Shown here: piece by piece, positions 35,348 to 44,408 of the stretch
How positions within the stretch are numbered: position 1 is the stretch's first letter
Layout: each line of letters starts with the position of its first letter
NCBI RefSeq assembly: GCF_015207655.1
Contig: NZ_JADEWN010000025.1
Span: 1 to 64,000 of the forward strand
Length of the DNA: 64,000 bases
Direction of reading: 5' to 3'
Origin: Gloeocapsopsis crepidinum LEGE 06123
GTDB lineage: Bacteria; Cyanobacteriota; Cyanobacteriia; Cyanobacteriales; Chroococcidiopsidaceae
Made by a program: the position numbers and the translations under genes
Notes under the pieces: generated by a model
What the model was told of the DNA's origin: nothing
Database searches by the model: none
Seen by the model: only the letters and a program-made list of their open reading frames with translations

Positions 35348-35368
35348 GGGCAGGCAAAATGCCTACCC
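35348..35368 (-). repeat. Dispersed hairpin repeat (GTAGGCA/TGCCTG type)
   Basis: On the minus strand GGGTAGGCA-TTT-TGCCTGCCC pairs with one T-G wobble. It is the same element as at 44357-44377 in the opposite orientation. It lies downstream of the EamA gene and may act as a terminator there. Confidence 0.6.
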
Positions 35369-35408
35369 CCACAAAAAGTTAAAAAATATCGCAGCGCAAT
35401 AGGATTAA

Positions 35409-36362
35409 TTATTCTGGCAGTACTTGATCGCTACGTGCTGATATTGCTAAGTAAACCCCTGCTAAAACTACGGCAAACGCGCACCAATTAGCTATACTCA
35501 AATTTTCAGCAAAAAACACGATCGCCAACACTGCCGCAATGACCGGAATTGTTAACATCGAAACAGCAACAAATCCAGAGGAAAATCTTGCCAAGCTATA
35601 CGTGAGTGAACCTTGACCGATGACTTGGCAAACGATCGCCAAGGAGATAACGCAAAACCAACCACTCCAAGACGAAGGAAACAATGGCTCTTGAGTCAGT
35701 AAAACAACGGGCAATACACCCAAACTACCAATTAAACACGTCCATTGCATAATCACTGGCGTAGCAAATTTAAGGCGGAGTTGCTCTAAACTCAAAAGAC
35801 ACACTGCGGCTAACATCGCCGCGCCTAACGCCGCACTATCTCCAACCACATTACTATCCGCACTCTGAAAATCTTCAATGCCAATTGCGATCGCGCCACA
35901 AACTGCAATAGCCATCCCTAGCACAAATCTACCTGAGAATCTTTGACCAAGTACTACCCAAGCTCCTAATGTTGTAAAGATTGGCATCATATTATTAAGT
36001 AATGTGGAATTAGCAACACTTGTTTGTGTTAACGACCACGCCCACAGTGTTAGTGAAGCGGCAAAACTCGTTCCGGCAATTGTTAGTAAACTGCGATCGC
36101 GCCAGGTGTAAATAAGCAATGAGACAGGAATTTGCGTGCGTATTTGACTGACAAACCTGACTCCATTCCATCCCGCAAATGCGATCGCTGCCATACCTAA
36201 GCGATTCAAAGTTGTCGCATTCGAGCCAATTTCTTGCTGAGCAACGACAGTTAAAATTGAAGCAAACGCAATTCCGAGTAGAGCAATGCCCAATGCGATC
36301 GCTGCAAGTCCATTTGTGATAAGTTCTTGATTTGTATTGCCACCAAGTCGGAACTGCTCCAT
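35409..36362 (-). CDS. EamA/DMT-family transporter
   Basis: 317 residues with about ten hydrophobic helices in two EamA repeats. LLNNMMPIFTTLGAWVVLGQRFSGRFVLGMAIAVCGA, a Pro-containing end of the first repeat, is typical of DMT permeases, and the second half ends VISLAIVCQVIGQGSLTYSLARFSSGFVAVS then VFFAENLSIANWCAFAVVLAGVYLA. Members export or take up amino acids and metabolites. It lies between the ABC operon and the divergent GntR gene. It may therefore export a product of the catabolic genes or take in the same substrate. Function is inferred. Confidence 0.92.
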   Translation of the reverse strand: MEQFRLGGNTNQELITNGLAAIALGIALLGIAFASILTVVAQQEIGSNATTLNRLGMAAIAFAGWNGVRFVSQIRTQIPVSLLIYTWRDRSLLTIAGTSFAASLTLWAWSLTQTSVANSTLLNNMMPIFTTLGAWVVLGQRFSGRFVLGMAIAVCGAIAIGIEDFQSADSNVVGDSAALGAAMLAAVCLLSLEQLRLKFATPVIMQWTCLIGSLGVLPVVLLTQEPLFPSSWSGWFCVISLAIVCQVIGQGSLTYSLARFSSGFVAVSMLTIPVIAAVLAIVFFAENLSIANWCAFAVVLAGVYLAISARSDQVLPE

Positions 36363-36683
36363 AGTGGGATCGCCATCATCGGAATCATCGGCTTAATATA
36401 CACTGCTCGGTAGCCTCAAAAATGTATATAAATAGACTCTGTGGCAAGAATATGATACCCGTAGTGCTTTCTTAAATTAGCCACAAAAGAGCGAAGAAAT
36501 GAAATGTCATATCTGCTATGACTAGGTTTTAGGTCTTTTCTTATGTAGTATTTATGAAAGAAGATATTTACTGTACTCTGTATACAGTTGCCGAATCATA
36601 AATTCAATTTTTTTGACGAAACCTTCTCTACTTAAGATAATTAGCGGTTGTAGCTTATCCTGTAAATAATAAGGAGTCATACT
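36363..36683. other. Divergent promoter region between the EamA and GntR genes
   Basis: About 320 bases without a gene. It carries the GntR operator candidate at 36572-36586 and must hold both promoters. Another TGTATATA-like partial site at 36422 is too short to count. Confidence 0.55.
36572..36586. promoter_or_regulatory. Candidate GntR autoregulatory operator
   Basis: TGTACTCTGTATACA, containing CTGTATACAG (36578-36587). It matches the site upstream of the transporter operon at 14 of 15 bases. It lies about 97 bases before the gntR start codon, in the region shared with the divergent EamA gene. Confidence 0.65.
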
Positions 36684-37394
36684 TTGCCCCTGTCACCGCG
36701 ATCGCTCCAGCGTAATCAATCACTACAGGAGCAAACTTATCAAGCACTACGTACGGCTATCCTATCGGGCGAACTAACCCCAGGACAGCGGTTAGTCGAA
36801 ACTCATCTTGCCAAAAAGTTACAGGTGAGTAGAACTCCAATTCGGGAAGCACTGCGGCAACTGCAACGCGAGGAATTAGTTGTCGTTGAGCCAAATAATA
36901 TTTTACGTGTTGCTACTATTTCTATGAGCGATGCCGTACAGTTGTATGATTGCCGACTAGCACTTGAGCAATTATCCGTAGCAGAAGCCTGTGAAAATGC
37001 GACCGAAGCTCAAATCCAAAACTTAAACATGATGGTAATGCAAGCTGAAAAGCTCATAAATAGTAGACCATCTCAACTAACTAACTTTCAACTTCTCGAT
37101 CTAGACTACCGTTTTCACCGTTTACTTGCCGAGAGTTCGGGAAACTTGTGGCTGCGATCGCTTTTGGATCAAGTTTTTGATAAAATGATGCTCCTGAGGA
37201 TTCATACGATTCAAAATAATCGCGACGTGTTAGAAATTCGGACTGAGCATCGCCGGATTTATGAAGCAGTGCAAGCAAGGAATAGTGATGCAGCAACTCA
37301 AGCGATTAAAGCTCATCTTGTTGCGAGTAAAGAGCGAGTTGTGCGAGAAATGAAGAATTTGCAACAAACTCGTGGCATTGTTCAAGAAGGTTGA
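36684..37394 (+). CDS. GntR-family regulator with FCD ligand-binding domain
   Basis: 236 residues. A TTG start at 36684 is supported by AAGGAG 7 bases upstream. The N-terminal winged helix (residues 15-75) includes LRTAILSGELTPGQRLVETHLAKKL and SRTPIREALRQLQREELV, the GntR recognition helices. The C-terminal all-helical FCD domain follows, with D-R-H-type residues in DLDYRFHRLLAESSGNLWL and LEIRTEHRRIYEAVQARNSDAA that may hold a metal and carboxylate ligand. It probably represses or activates the neighbouring transport and catabolic genes in response to their substrate. Target site candidates are at 35264 and 36572. Confidence 0.92.
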   Translation: MPLSPRSLQRNQSLQEQTYQALRTAILSGELTPGQRLVETHLAKKLQVSRTPIREALRQLQREELVVVEPNNILRVATISMSDAVQLYDCRLALEQLSVAEACENATEAQIQNLNMMVMQAEKLINSRPSQLTNFQLLDLDYRFHRLLAESSGNLWLRSLLDQVFDKMMLLRIHTIQNNRDVLEIRTEHRRIYEAVQARNSDAATQAIKAHLVASKERVVREMKNLQQTRGIVQEG

Positions 37395-37472
37395 TAAAAT
37401 TTTAGGCTTTGGATTAATTAGGGGCAAAATTTGCGATCGCATTTATTTTTAAACTCATTTGACGGGTAATTA

Positions 37473-37889
37473 TTGACAACAGATATGACCGAGACGACTT
37501 CAAATTCAGGCACAAAACGGATTTTTATTTGTGGTTCAGCGTTACGCGGACAACCCGACCATCAAAACCTACAATCTGCAAAGTTTATCAAAGAAGCAAA
37601 AACACAATCTCGTTATCGACTTCATGCAGCAGGTGACGGTTGGCATCCCGCAATTTACGAAGTAGAACAAGGAGGAATTTCGATTCCTGGGGAAGTTTAT
37701 GAACTCACTCAAGAACAGTTTGATTATTTAGCCTCAACTGAACCACCAAATATGTATCCGAGTGATATCGTTCTAGAAGATGGTGAAATTCTCACTGCTT
37801 TTCTTTATCCGCAAGAGTTAGTAGACAAATATAATTGGCCTGATATTTCCCATCACGGTGGTTGGGCAGCTTATAAAGCTGCAGGCTAA
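37473..37889 (+). CDS. Allophanate-hydrolase-C-terminus/gamma-glutamylcyclotransferase-like protein
   Basis: 138 residues (TTG at 37473 or ATG at 37485). KRIFICGSALRGQPDHQNL starts a GGCT-like fold, with YRLHAAGDGWHPAIYEV and GGISIPGEVYELTQEQFDYLASTEPPNMYPSDIVLEDG continuing it. This resembles the C-terminal domain of AtzF-type allophanate hydrolases, and it has the SHHGGW end seen in such relatives. The stand-alone domain may act in urea/allophanate or carbamoyl-compound breakdown. It lies 79 bases after gntR on the same strand and 10 before the acetyltransferase, so the three may form an operon. Confidence 0.75.
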   Translation: MTTDMTETTSNSGTKRIFICGSALRGQPDHQNLQSAKFIKEAKTQSRYRLHAAGDGWHPAIYEVEQGGISIPGEVYELTQEQFDYLASTEPPNMYPSDIVLEDGEILTAFLYPQELVDKYNWPDISHHGGWAAYKAAG

Positions 37890-37898
37890 GATGTAAGA

Positions 37899-38387
37899 AT
37901 GCGATCGCTTCCCTGCAAAATTCGCGTAGCAACTCCGCAAGAAGATTCCATCATTGCAGAGCATTTCTTTTTGTTGTGGCAAGATATTATTTCTGCTGAT
38001 TCTGTTAAATCTGACTGGCGAGAAATTACGCTAGAGTTTATCGAAAGCGTCCGTCAAGAGTTGTCTTACCAAGCTTTTGTCGCTGAAGTTGATTCTAAAG
38101 TCGTTGGTTCTGTAGGTTGTCAGTTATTTGCTGGACTTTACCCCAATGTTCTCACCGAGCAGTATCGTAAAAGTGGCTACATTTGGGGTGTTTACGTTGA
38201 GCCAGCTTACCGCAGGCAAGGTATTGCAAAAAAACTTACACTAGAAGCACTCAACTACCTCAAATCTCTCGGCTGTACAAGAGCAGTTCTTCATGCTTCT
38301 CCTCTAGGTCAACTTGTATACTCTAGCTTAGGCTTTACCCAAAGTAATGAAATGTGCTTTGATTTAGGGAATCGTAATTTACATTAA
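37899..38387 (+). CDS. GNAT-family N-acetyltransferase
   Basis: 162 residues. IRVATPQEDSIIAEHFFLLW begins the fold, VVGSVGCQLF gives the central strand, and IWGVYVEPAYRRQGIAKKLTLEALNYL holds the acetyl-CoA pyrophosphate loop (RRQGIA). AVLHASPLGQLVYSSLGF ends the domain. It transfers an acetyl group, probably to a small amine, such as an amino-acid or antibiotic-like substrate. It follows the AtzF-like gene by 9 bases. A role in detoxifying or storing the imported compound is possible. Confidence 0.88.
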   Translation: MRSLPCKIRVATPQEDSIIAEHFFLLWQDIISADSVKSDWREITLEFIESVRQELSYQAFVAEVDSKVVGSVGCQLFAGLYPNVLTEQYRKSGYIWGVYVEPAYRRQGIAKKLTLEALNYLKSLGCTRAVLHASPLGQLVYSSLGFTQSNEMCFDLGNRNLH

Positions 38388-38399
38388 CTGCCTGCATAA

Positions 38400-38522
38400 A
38401 TGCGAGTGCGAATAGAATTCGCTTCTATATAAACAAAGTCCACCTCCGTGGACTAAATCATAAAATTCTGACTGAGAGTGTGCGCAGGCACACTTGGTTT
38501 GAATAGCCCCGACTTCAGTCGG
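38400..38522. repeat. Composite cyanobacterial hairpin repeat
   Basis: Three adjacent stems: AGTCCAC-CTCC-GTGGACT (38437-38454), GTGTGC-GCAG-GCACAC (38478-38493) and CCGACT-TC-AGTCGG (38509-38522). The last overlaps the end of the convergent racemase gene. Such triple hairpins are widespread intergenic repeats in filamentous and coccoid cyanobacteria. A degenerate copy lies at 53178-53205. Confidence 0.7.
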
Positions 38523-39267
38523 AGGGCATTTGATTCACAAAAGCAAAAGCGTGAAGCATTCCCGTATATGGCTTAGCGATGGGATAAGCTAAATCGCCCT
38601 TCTTACTTGTATTCAAGCCCAAGCTTACTAAAGCCTCAACGAACTTAACTGCAACACTCACACCATCAATCACAGGAACACCTAAGTCTTGACTGAGTTG
38701 CGCTGATAAGTCAGCCATACCGCCACAGCCTAAAACGATCGCTCCTGCACCATCTTCTGCTAAAGCTTGACGACATTCATTAAAAATCGTTTTTCTGGCG
38801 TTAGAGTTTTCATCTTCAAGTTCGAGTACAGGCAAATCTATCGCCCGAATTCGACGGCAAAAGTGCGTCATACCATAGTTTGCAACTAAATGTTGAGCAA
38901 TGATCCGCGTACGACTTAACGTTGTCACAATCGAAAATCCAGTAGAAATGAAACTTGCAGCGTGCATGGCAGCTTCCGCAATTCCCACCACCGGACCTTT
39001 TGCTAATTCCCGCGCAGCGAGTAACCCAGGATCGCCAAAGCAAGCAATCACATAGCCATCAATACCTGCAGCTTCTCCTTTTTTGATTTCTTCAAGAATG
39101 CCGATAACACTCAGTGCTTCATCGTAGTGTCCTTCAATTGAAACAGGTCCCATCTCTGGGTTACACGCAATAATCTCAGTTCCAGAACTTGCTACAGCGA
39201 TCGCAGTCTCAGCAATCTTTTGTGTCATGCTTGCAGTGGTATTAGGGTTGATGACTTTAATTTTCAT
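38515..39267 (-). CDS. Asp/Glu/hydantoin racemase family protein
   Basis: 250 residues. KVINPNTTASMTQKIAETA begins the fold. CFGDPGLLAARELAKGPVVGIAEAAMHAAS contains the first catalytic Cys (near residue 75), and AIVLGCGGMADLSAQLSQDLGVPVIDGV the second (near 180). These two Cys residues are the acid/base pair of the family, which includes hydantoin and allantoin racemases. The reaction is probably racemisation of allantoin, hydantoin or a related carbamoyl compound before hydrolysis by the amidohydrolase at 30900. The gene is transcribed towards the acetyltransferase. Confidence 0.88.
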   Translation of the reverse strand: MKIKVINPNTTASMTQKIAETAIAVASSGTEIIACNPEMGPVSIEGHYDEALSVIGILEEIKKGEAAGIDGYVIACFGDPGLLAARELAKGPVVGIAEAAMHAASFISTGFSIVTTLSRTRIIAQHLVANYGMTHFCRRIRAIDLPVLELEDENSNARKTIFNECRQALAEDGAGAIVLGCGGMADLSAQLSQDLGVPVIDGVSVAVKFVEALVSLGLNTSKKGDLAYPIAKPYTGMLHAFAFVNQMPSD

Positions 39268-39363
39268 TGATGGTTTTTTGCCTGAATGCCTTGAGAACTA
39301 AAAATGACAAGTCCTAAATGCGAGTGATTAATGCAAGAAATCTGATATTCAGGACTCTAACCG

Positions 39364-40695
39364 TTACGCTTGAAAAGCTGCCAGAATTGAGGGGCGAACG
39401 TTTAGATGTTTCACGACTAGAGTATGAAGCCAAAAATTCCACAACATCATTGAAAATGCAGTGGCTAGTGCAGCACCGACAATACCTAACCAGTGGATGC
39501 CAATTAAATTTAAAACTACGTTGACAATAGCAGTTGCTCCCATTACCAATGCTGCCTGAGTTTGGTGTCCTGTCATCATCAATAAATATCCTACTGAGCC
39601 TGTACCAACGTTAACAAGTTGCCCTAAAATGAGAACAATCAAAGATTCTCTAGCGACCGTGAATTCTGAGCCAAATAATTGCAGCACAGGCGTAGCAAAA
39701 ATAATTAGACCTATACCAATAACTAACGCTGGATAAAACATCCATCGAGCAATTGTAGAAATTAATTGTTGCAATCCTCGGCGATCGCCTTGAGCATATA
39801 GCCCAGCGATCATCGGAGCAGAAATTGCATTTACGGCTTTGAGGATAAAGTTAACCCAAAGCGATGTTTTCAGCGCAGCACCATAAACACCAACCGCTTT
39901 GGCTCCAAGCATCACTCCGAGCATCAATGTATCAGTTTGACTCAAAATAACAGATGAGCCATCAAATAACATCAATGGTAGTGCAACTCTCCACCACTGA
40001 CTCATAGCATAAACTGGCTTAGCTTGCTCAACTTCGGTATTTAACTTTTGCTGGAAAAGCAACGACTGAAGGATTAAAACTATGAACATGGATAGAATCG
40101 ATAAGCTAATGACTACTGTGCTACTCAAGCTTTGATGTAATTGCCAAACGAACGCAATGCCAATTAAAACTAAGGGATAGATAATTAGCTCTGGAGCATA
40201 AGCAAGCGTCATTTGCTGGAAGGCTCTAATAATTTGTTGCAGAAGATTTGCCAATGCGATCAAAGGCACAATCCAAATACCAATGATGAGTGTCTGCGAA
40301 TAATCTAATCTTTGATGCAGCACTAACCACAACAAAACAGCTGTGCTGAATGCTACTGTAATTAAGCTAGCAATGAGCGTTTGTTGCCAACTGCCTCGGA
40401 TAATTCCCCGCAAATGTGCCCAATCTTGCTTAATACGGTATTCAGGAATAAATCGTAAAACAGCAGTTGGTAATCCTAAACCTGCGATAAATGCCAGAGA
40501 AAGACTCAGGGCGATCGCAAAATCATAAATGCCATACTCAGTAACTCCCATCCAACGAGCCAGCAAAATTTGGGATGCATAGATTGTGCCAATACTCATA
40601 ATTTGCACACTTAGCGCTACTCCTGCACCGCGTACCAATGTTGTTAAGAAGTCAGGCTGACGTTTTATCCACAATTTAAGACGTAATTTAGGCAT
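39364..40695 (-). CDS. Polysaccharide flippase (Wzx/MOP-type)
   Basis: 443 residues, about 12 hydrophobic helices in a MOP-type exporter. GAGVALSVQIMSIGTIYASQILLARWMGVTEYGIYDFAIAL opens the fold, with IAGLGLPTAVLRFIPEYRIKQDW and VTVARESLIVLILGQLVNVGTGSVGYLLMMTGH repeating features of Wzx. It carries lipid-linked repeat units across the membrane. The main EPS locus lies 19 kb away and no Wzx is visible in it, so this gene may complete that pathway, although it could also serve another glycan. Confidence 0.9.
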   Translation of the reverse strand: MPKLRLKLWIKRQPDFLTTLVRGAGVALSVQIMSIGTIYASQILLARWMGVTEYGIYDFAIALSLSLAFIAGLGLPTAVLRFIPEYRIKQDWAHLRGIIRGSWQQTLIASLITVAFSTAVLLWLVLHQRLDYSQTLIIGIWIVPLIALANLLQQIIRAFQQMTLAYAPELIIYPLVLIGIAFVWQLHQSLSSTVVISLSILSMFIVLILQSLLFQQKLNTEVEQAKPVYAMSQWWRVALPLMLFDGSSVILSQTDTLMLGVMLGAKAVGVYGAALKTSLWVNFILKAVNAISAPMIAGLYAQGDRRGLQQLISTIARWMFYPALVIGIGLIIFATPVLQLFGSEFTVARESLIVLILGQLVNVGTGSVGYLLMMTGHQTQAALVMGATAIVNVVLNLIGIHWLGIVGAALATAFSMMLWNFWLHTLVVKHLNVRPSILAAFQA

Positions 40696-40764
40696 TACCT
40701 AGATTAAGTAGACAGGTGAACAGGCAGGATGTCCATCCCACAGTGATTTGATGGTTTATGTAGA

Positions 40765-40781
40765 GTAGGCTTCTAGCCTAC
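40765..40781. repeat. Dispersed hairpin repeat
   Basis: GTAGGCT-TCT-AGCCTAC, a perfect 7-bp stem with the same TCT loop as the hairpin at 44357. It lies between the flippase and secA genes. Confidence 0.6.
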
Positions 40782-40800
40782 CTCAATGCCACATATAAGT

Positions 40801-40825
40801 AAAAAGAAAACCCACGATGGTGGGC
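40801..40825 (-). terminator. Rho-independent terminator of secA
   Basis: On the minus strand GCCCAC-CATC-GTGGG is followed by TTTTCTTTTT. It lies about 60 bases after the secA stop codon at 40888 and fits a strong intrinsic terminator. Confidence 0.8.
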
Positions 40826-40887
40826 TTCTCAGAAATATGCTTATTAATGGCTTGCGATCTTTAAATGAGAACACCTAACAAATTGGA

Positions 40888-43683
40888 TTAAACCATTCCT
40901 GATGGTGCTTGCATCGCTGGTTGAACTTGCGGCTGGAATTGGAACAATGAGTATACCACATTTCGGCGAATATTAGTCATCATATCCAAGAACAACTCGT
41001 AACCTTCGCTCTTGTACTCAATTAGCGGATCTTTTTGTCCGTAACCGCGCAATCCTACCGATTCGCGCAATGCATCCATTTGTTGTAAATGTTCGCGCCA
41101 TAAAGTATCAATCTGCTGCAAAATAAAGAATCGCTCAGCTTGACGCATCAATCCTGGTTGAATTTGATCGACCTGTGCTTCCTTAACATCATACGCAATC
41201 CGCACTTGCTCGTGGAGGAAAGTTTTAATCTCACTTATCGAGAGATCTTCCATCTGATTTGGTTCTAAATCAGCCAGAAGATAAACAAATTCCTTTACCT
41301 TACTCACTAAATTCGTCAAATCCCACTCTTCTGATGGCAAATCGGGATTAATATAATAATCCACAATTTCATCCATCGTTTTTTCGGCGTACTTAATCAC
41401 CAATTCCTTCAAGTCCAAACCTTCGAGAACGCGGCGACGTTCGGCATAAATTGCCCGACGCTGGTTATTCATCACCTCGTCGTACTCAAACACCTGCTTA
41501 CGGATGTCGTAGTAGTAAGTTTCGACTTTCTTTTGTGCGCCTTCTAAACTGCGGGTCAGCATCTTAGACTCAATGGGCATATCTTCTTCAACCTTAAAGG
41601 CACTCATCAAGCCCGCAACGCGATCGCCTCCAAAAATCCGCAGTAAGTTATCTTCCAAACTCAAGAAAAAGCGCGTCGATCCTGGGTCGCCTTGTCTTCC
41701 GGCGCGTCCCCGCAATTGGTTATCAATACGGCGTGACTCGTGGCGTTCCGTTCCAATGACATGTAAACCACCAAGTTGCACGACTTCATCATGTTCGCGT
41801 GATGTAAATTTCTCGTATTCGCATAACAAAGCATTATAAACTTCCCGCAGCTTTTGAATCACAGGATCGTCAGTCGGTGCTTTTTCTGCTGCAACTGCGA
41901 CTTTATCTTCAGCCGCGAGTTCAGGTAAACTGCGTTCGCCGTACTCTCTTACTGCAAATTCTACTGCTGTTTTCAGTTGTTGCTCTAATTCTCGCGATAG
42001 CTGAGTTGGGAAAATCTGCGGCGATGCTTTCCACGTTTTTACTTTCTTGCCAGGAACAAAACCTTGACCGCTACCACTACTTGATGCGGGTAGACCTGAT
42101 GCTCTTTCTACTGCAAAAATATCTTCATCTTCGGGTTGCACAATCCGAGGCATAAAGTATTCGCGTAGCTTGAGTCGTGCCATGTAATCCGCATTACCAC
42201 CGAGAATAATATCGGTTCCGCGACCCGCCATGTTTGTTGCAATTGTGACAGCGCCTTTACGACCAGCTTGGGCAACAATTTCTGACTCGCGTTCGACGTT
42301 CTCTGGTCGGGCGTTGAGTAAGTTGTGCGGTACGTTGCGTTGACTTAATAATGCACTGAGATATTCCGATTTTTCGACACTCGTAGTTCCCACCAAAACA
42401 GGGCGACCTTGTTCGTGCATTTCGGTACATTCTTCGGCGATCGCCTGCCACTTGCCTCTTTCTGTTTTATATACCACGTCAGATACGTCTTGACGTCTAG
42501 TAGGACGGTTTGTCGGAATAATCGTAACTTCTAACTTATAAATTCTTTCAAATTCTGCTTCCTCAGTTTTCGCTGTTCCGGTCATCCCTGCTAATTTGGG
42601 ATACAGTAAAAACAAGTTTTGATAAGTAATTGTTGCTAAAGTTTGTGTTTCTGGTTGAATTTCAACTCTTTCTTTTGCTTCGATTGCTTGGTGTAGCCCA
42701 TCACTCCAACGTCTTCCTGGAAGAACTCGTCCTGTGAACTCATCCACAATTATGACTTCATCGTTACGGACGATATATTTAACGTCTTTGACAAACAGTT
42801 CTTTTGCCTTGAGTGCGTTAAAGATGTAGTGTGCCCAAGGGTCATTAGGATCGTATAAATCTTTAACTTGCAGCATTTCTTCTGCTGCTGCGAAACCTTC
42901 ATCCGTTAAAATGACGTTATGAGCTTTTTCATCAACTTCGTAGTGTTCTTCTTTTTGTAATGCGCCTGCGACTTGAGCAGCTTGTAAATATTTTTCTGTT
43001 GGACGTTCAACTTGCCCTGAGATGATGAGTGGCGTCCGCGCTTCATCTACAAGAATTGAATCAACTTCGTCAATCACACAGTAGTTAAAAGGACGTTGTA
43101 CGACTTCCTGAATGGAAGAAGCCATATTATCGCGTAAGTAGTCAAAACCTACCTCGCTATTCGTGACATAGGTAATATCGCAATCGTAGTTTTTCTTGCG
43201 TTCGGATGGTCCCATACCTGCTTGAATCAAGCCGACACTCAGCCCCAAGAAACGATGAATTTGACCCATCCACTCGGCGTCACGGCGTGCCAAGTAGTCG
43301 TTAACTGTGACAATGTGAACACCTTTTCCTGAAATGGCATTGAGGTAAGCAGGAAGCGTTGATACCAACGTTTTGCCTTCTCCAGTTTTCATTTCGGCGA
43401 TCTGACCTTGATGTAGGATTGTTCCACCGAGAATTTGAACATCAAAGTGGCGCATTCCTAGCACTCGTCTTCCAGCTTCTCGCACTACTGCAAACGCTTC
43501 TGGCAGCAGATCGTCCAAGGTTTCGCCTTTATCCAACCGCTGCTTGAACTCTGCTGTTTTGCTACTAAGTTGCTGATCGGAAAGTGCTTGAATGTCTTCC
43601 TCAAGGAGGTTGACTTCTGTAACGTAAGGCTGGAATTTTTTGAGCTTACGAGCGTTAGGGTCGCCCAGCAAGTTTTTCAGCAT
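40888..43683 (-). CDS. secA: SecA preprotein translocase ATPase
   Basis: 931 residues, normal for cyanobacterial SecA. NBD1 has Walker [20 protein letters not shown] (near 100) and the [23 protein letters not shown] box. NBD2 includes [15 protein letters not shown] and [21 protein letters not shown]. The helical scaffold continues to [19 protein letters not shown] at the C-terminus, which lacks the zinc-binding Cys motif of many bacterial SecA proteins, as usual in this lineage. It drives proteins through SecYEG, here to the periplasm or thylakoid lumen. Monocistronic, with a clear terminator downstream. Confidence 0.98.
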   Translation of the reverse strand: MLKNLLGDPNARKLKKFQPYVTEVNLLEEDIQALSDQQLSSKTAEFKQRLDKGETLDDLLPEAFAVVREAGRRVLGMRHFDVQILGGTILHQGQIAEMKTGEGKTLVSTLPAYLNAISGKGVHIVTVNDYLARRDAEWMGQIHRFLGLSVGLIQAGMGPSERKKNYDCDITYVTNSEVGFDYLRDNMASSIQEVVQRPFNYCVIDEVDSILVDEARTPLIISGQVERPTEKYLQAAQVAGALQKEEHYEVDEKAHNVILTDEGFAAAEEMLQVKDLYDPNDPWAHYIFNALKAKELFVKDVKYIVRNDEVIIVDEFTGRVLPGRRWSDGLHQAIEAKERVEIQPETQTLATITYQNLFLLYPKLAGMTGTAKTEEAEFERIYKLEVTIIPTNRPTRRQDVSDVVYKTERGKWQAIAEECTEMHEQGRPVLVGTTSVEKSEYLSALLSQRNVPHNLLNARPENVERESEIVAQAGRKGAVTIATNMAGRGTDIILGGNADYMARLKLREYFMPRIVQPEDEDIFAVERASGLPASSSGSGQGFVPGKKVKTWKASPQIFPTQLSRELEQQLKTAVEFAVREYGERSLPELAAEDKVAVAAEKAPTDDPVIQKLREVYNALLCEYEKFTSREHDEVVQLGGLHVIGTERHESRRIDNQLRGRAGRQGDPGSTRFFLSLEDNLLRIFGGDRVAGLMSAFKVEEDMPIESKMLTRSLEGAQKKVETYYYDIRKQVFEYDEVMNNQRRAIYAERRRVLEGLDLKELVIKYAEKTMDEIVDYYINPDLPSEEWDLTNLVSKVKEFVYLLADLEPNQMEDLSISEIKTFLHEQVRIAYDVKEAQVDQIQPGLMRQAERFFILQQIDTLWREHLQQMDALRESVGLRGYGQKDPLIEYKSEGYELFLDMMTNIRRNVVYSLFQFQPQVQPAMQAPSGMV

Positions 43684-43914
43684 GGTAGGGTTCGGGAAAC
43701 TTTAGAAATTATTCTGATTTTTGAGCATAAAGATGAAGTTTGTTAGGCTGCAAGTACTTGATTTTTGATTGAATACACGTCTACAAGTGAACTGCAGCTA
43801 AAAACTCAAACATCTTCCAGTCTGTCTTAGCTAGACGCTCTAAGTTTAGACTATATCCATCGTATCATCTTGATTTAAGCTAGGGTGGCAATTAAGGTGC
43901 GGATCGCCCTGCAA

Positions 43915-44292
43915 CTAAAATCGAATTCCTACTTGACCGTTGACTCCTCGAACTGAGTTATAGCCAACACCGACAACTAAGTTACTAGCTGTGTCTACCT
44001 GTAAACCACCCGACAAAGCTATACCTTGATCGTCAGAATATAGCCCAATACCAACGTAAGGAGAAATCACAGGTAGACCAAAAAATTTGAGCACATCCAC
44101 GCCAGAAGAACTATCTGGTCCTCTGCCTAATTCAACACCCAAATCAAAGACTCTTGCGCCCACAGAAAAGGTAACATCACCTTCCCTGCCACCCACAGAA
44201 ACCCACGGTTGAGGAATCAGTTGGGCATTGACTGGATGAGGTGCGGCTAACACAACTAAAGCTGAAGTCGCTAAAATTTCTTTAATTCTCAT
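43915..44292 (-). CDS. Small exported beta-strand-rich hypothetical protein
   Basis: 125 residues. The N-terminus MRIKEILATSALVVLAAPHPVNAQ is a signal peptide ending near VNA. The remainder is built of alternating hydrophobic/polar strands (VSVGGREGDVTFSVGARVFDLGVELG, VVGVGYNSVRGVNGQVGIRF) and ends in Phe, as outer-membrane beta-barrel proteins often do. It is too short for a full barrel, so it may be a partial barrel, a periplasmic beta protein or a two-chain barrel. Family not recognised. It lies between secA and the diheme cytochrome gene on the same strand. Confidence 0.72.
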   Translation of the reverse strand: MRIKEILATSALVVLAAPHPVNAQLIPQPWVSVGGREGDVTFSVGARVFDLGVELGRGPDSSSGVDVLKFFGLPVISPYVGIGLYSDDQGIALSGGLQVDTASNLVVGVGYNSVRGVNGQVGIRF

Positions 44293-44356
44293 CTCTCACA
44301 CTCCTCATCAAAATCTTTGATTATCACTAAATTGAAAAAATCACAATTTAAATGTG

Positions 44357-44377
44357 GGGTAGGCATCTTGCCTGCCC
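44357..44377 (+). repeat. Dispersed hairpin repeat (GTAGGCA/TGCCTG type)
   Basis: GGGTAGGCA-TCT-TGCCTGCCC, pairing with one T-G wobble. Same element as at 35348 in the opposite orientation. Confidence 0.6.
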
Positions 44378-44408
44378 AAAACTACATCCTATCTGAACAT
44401 ATCACTGC

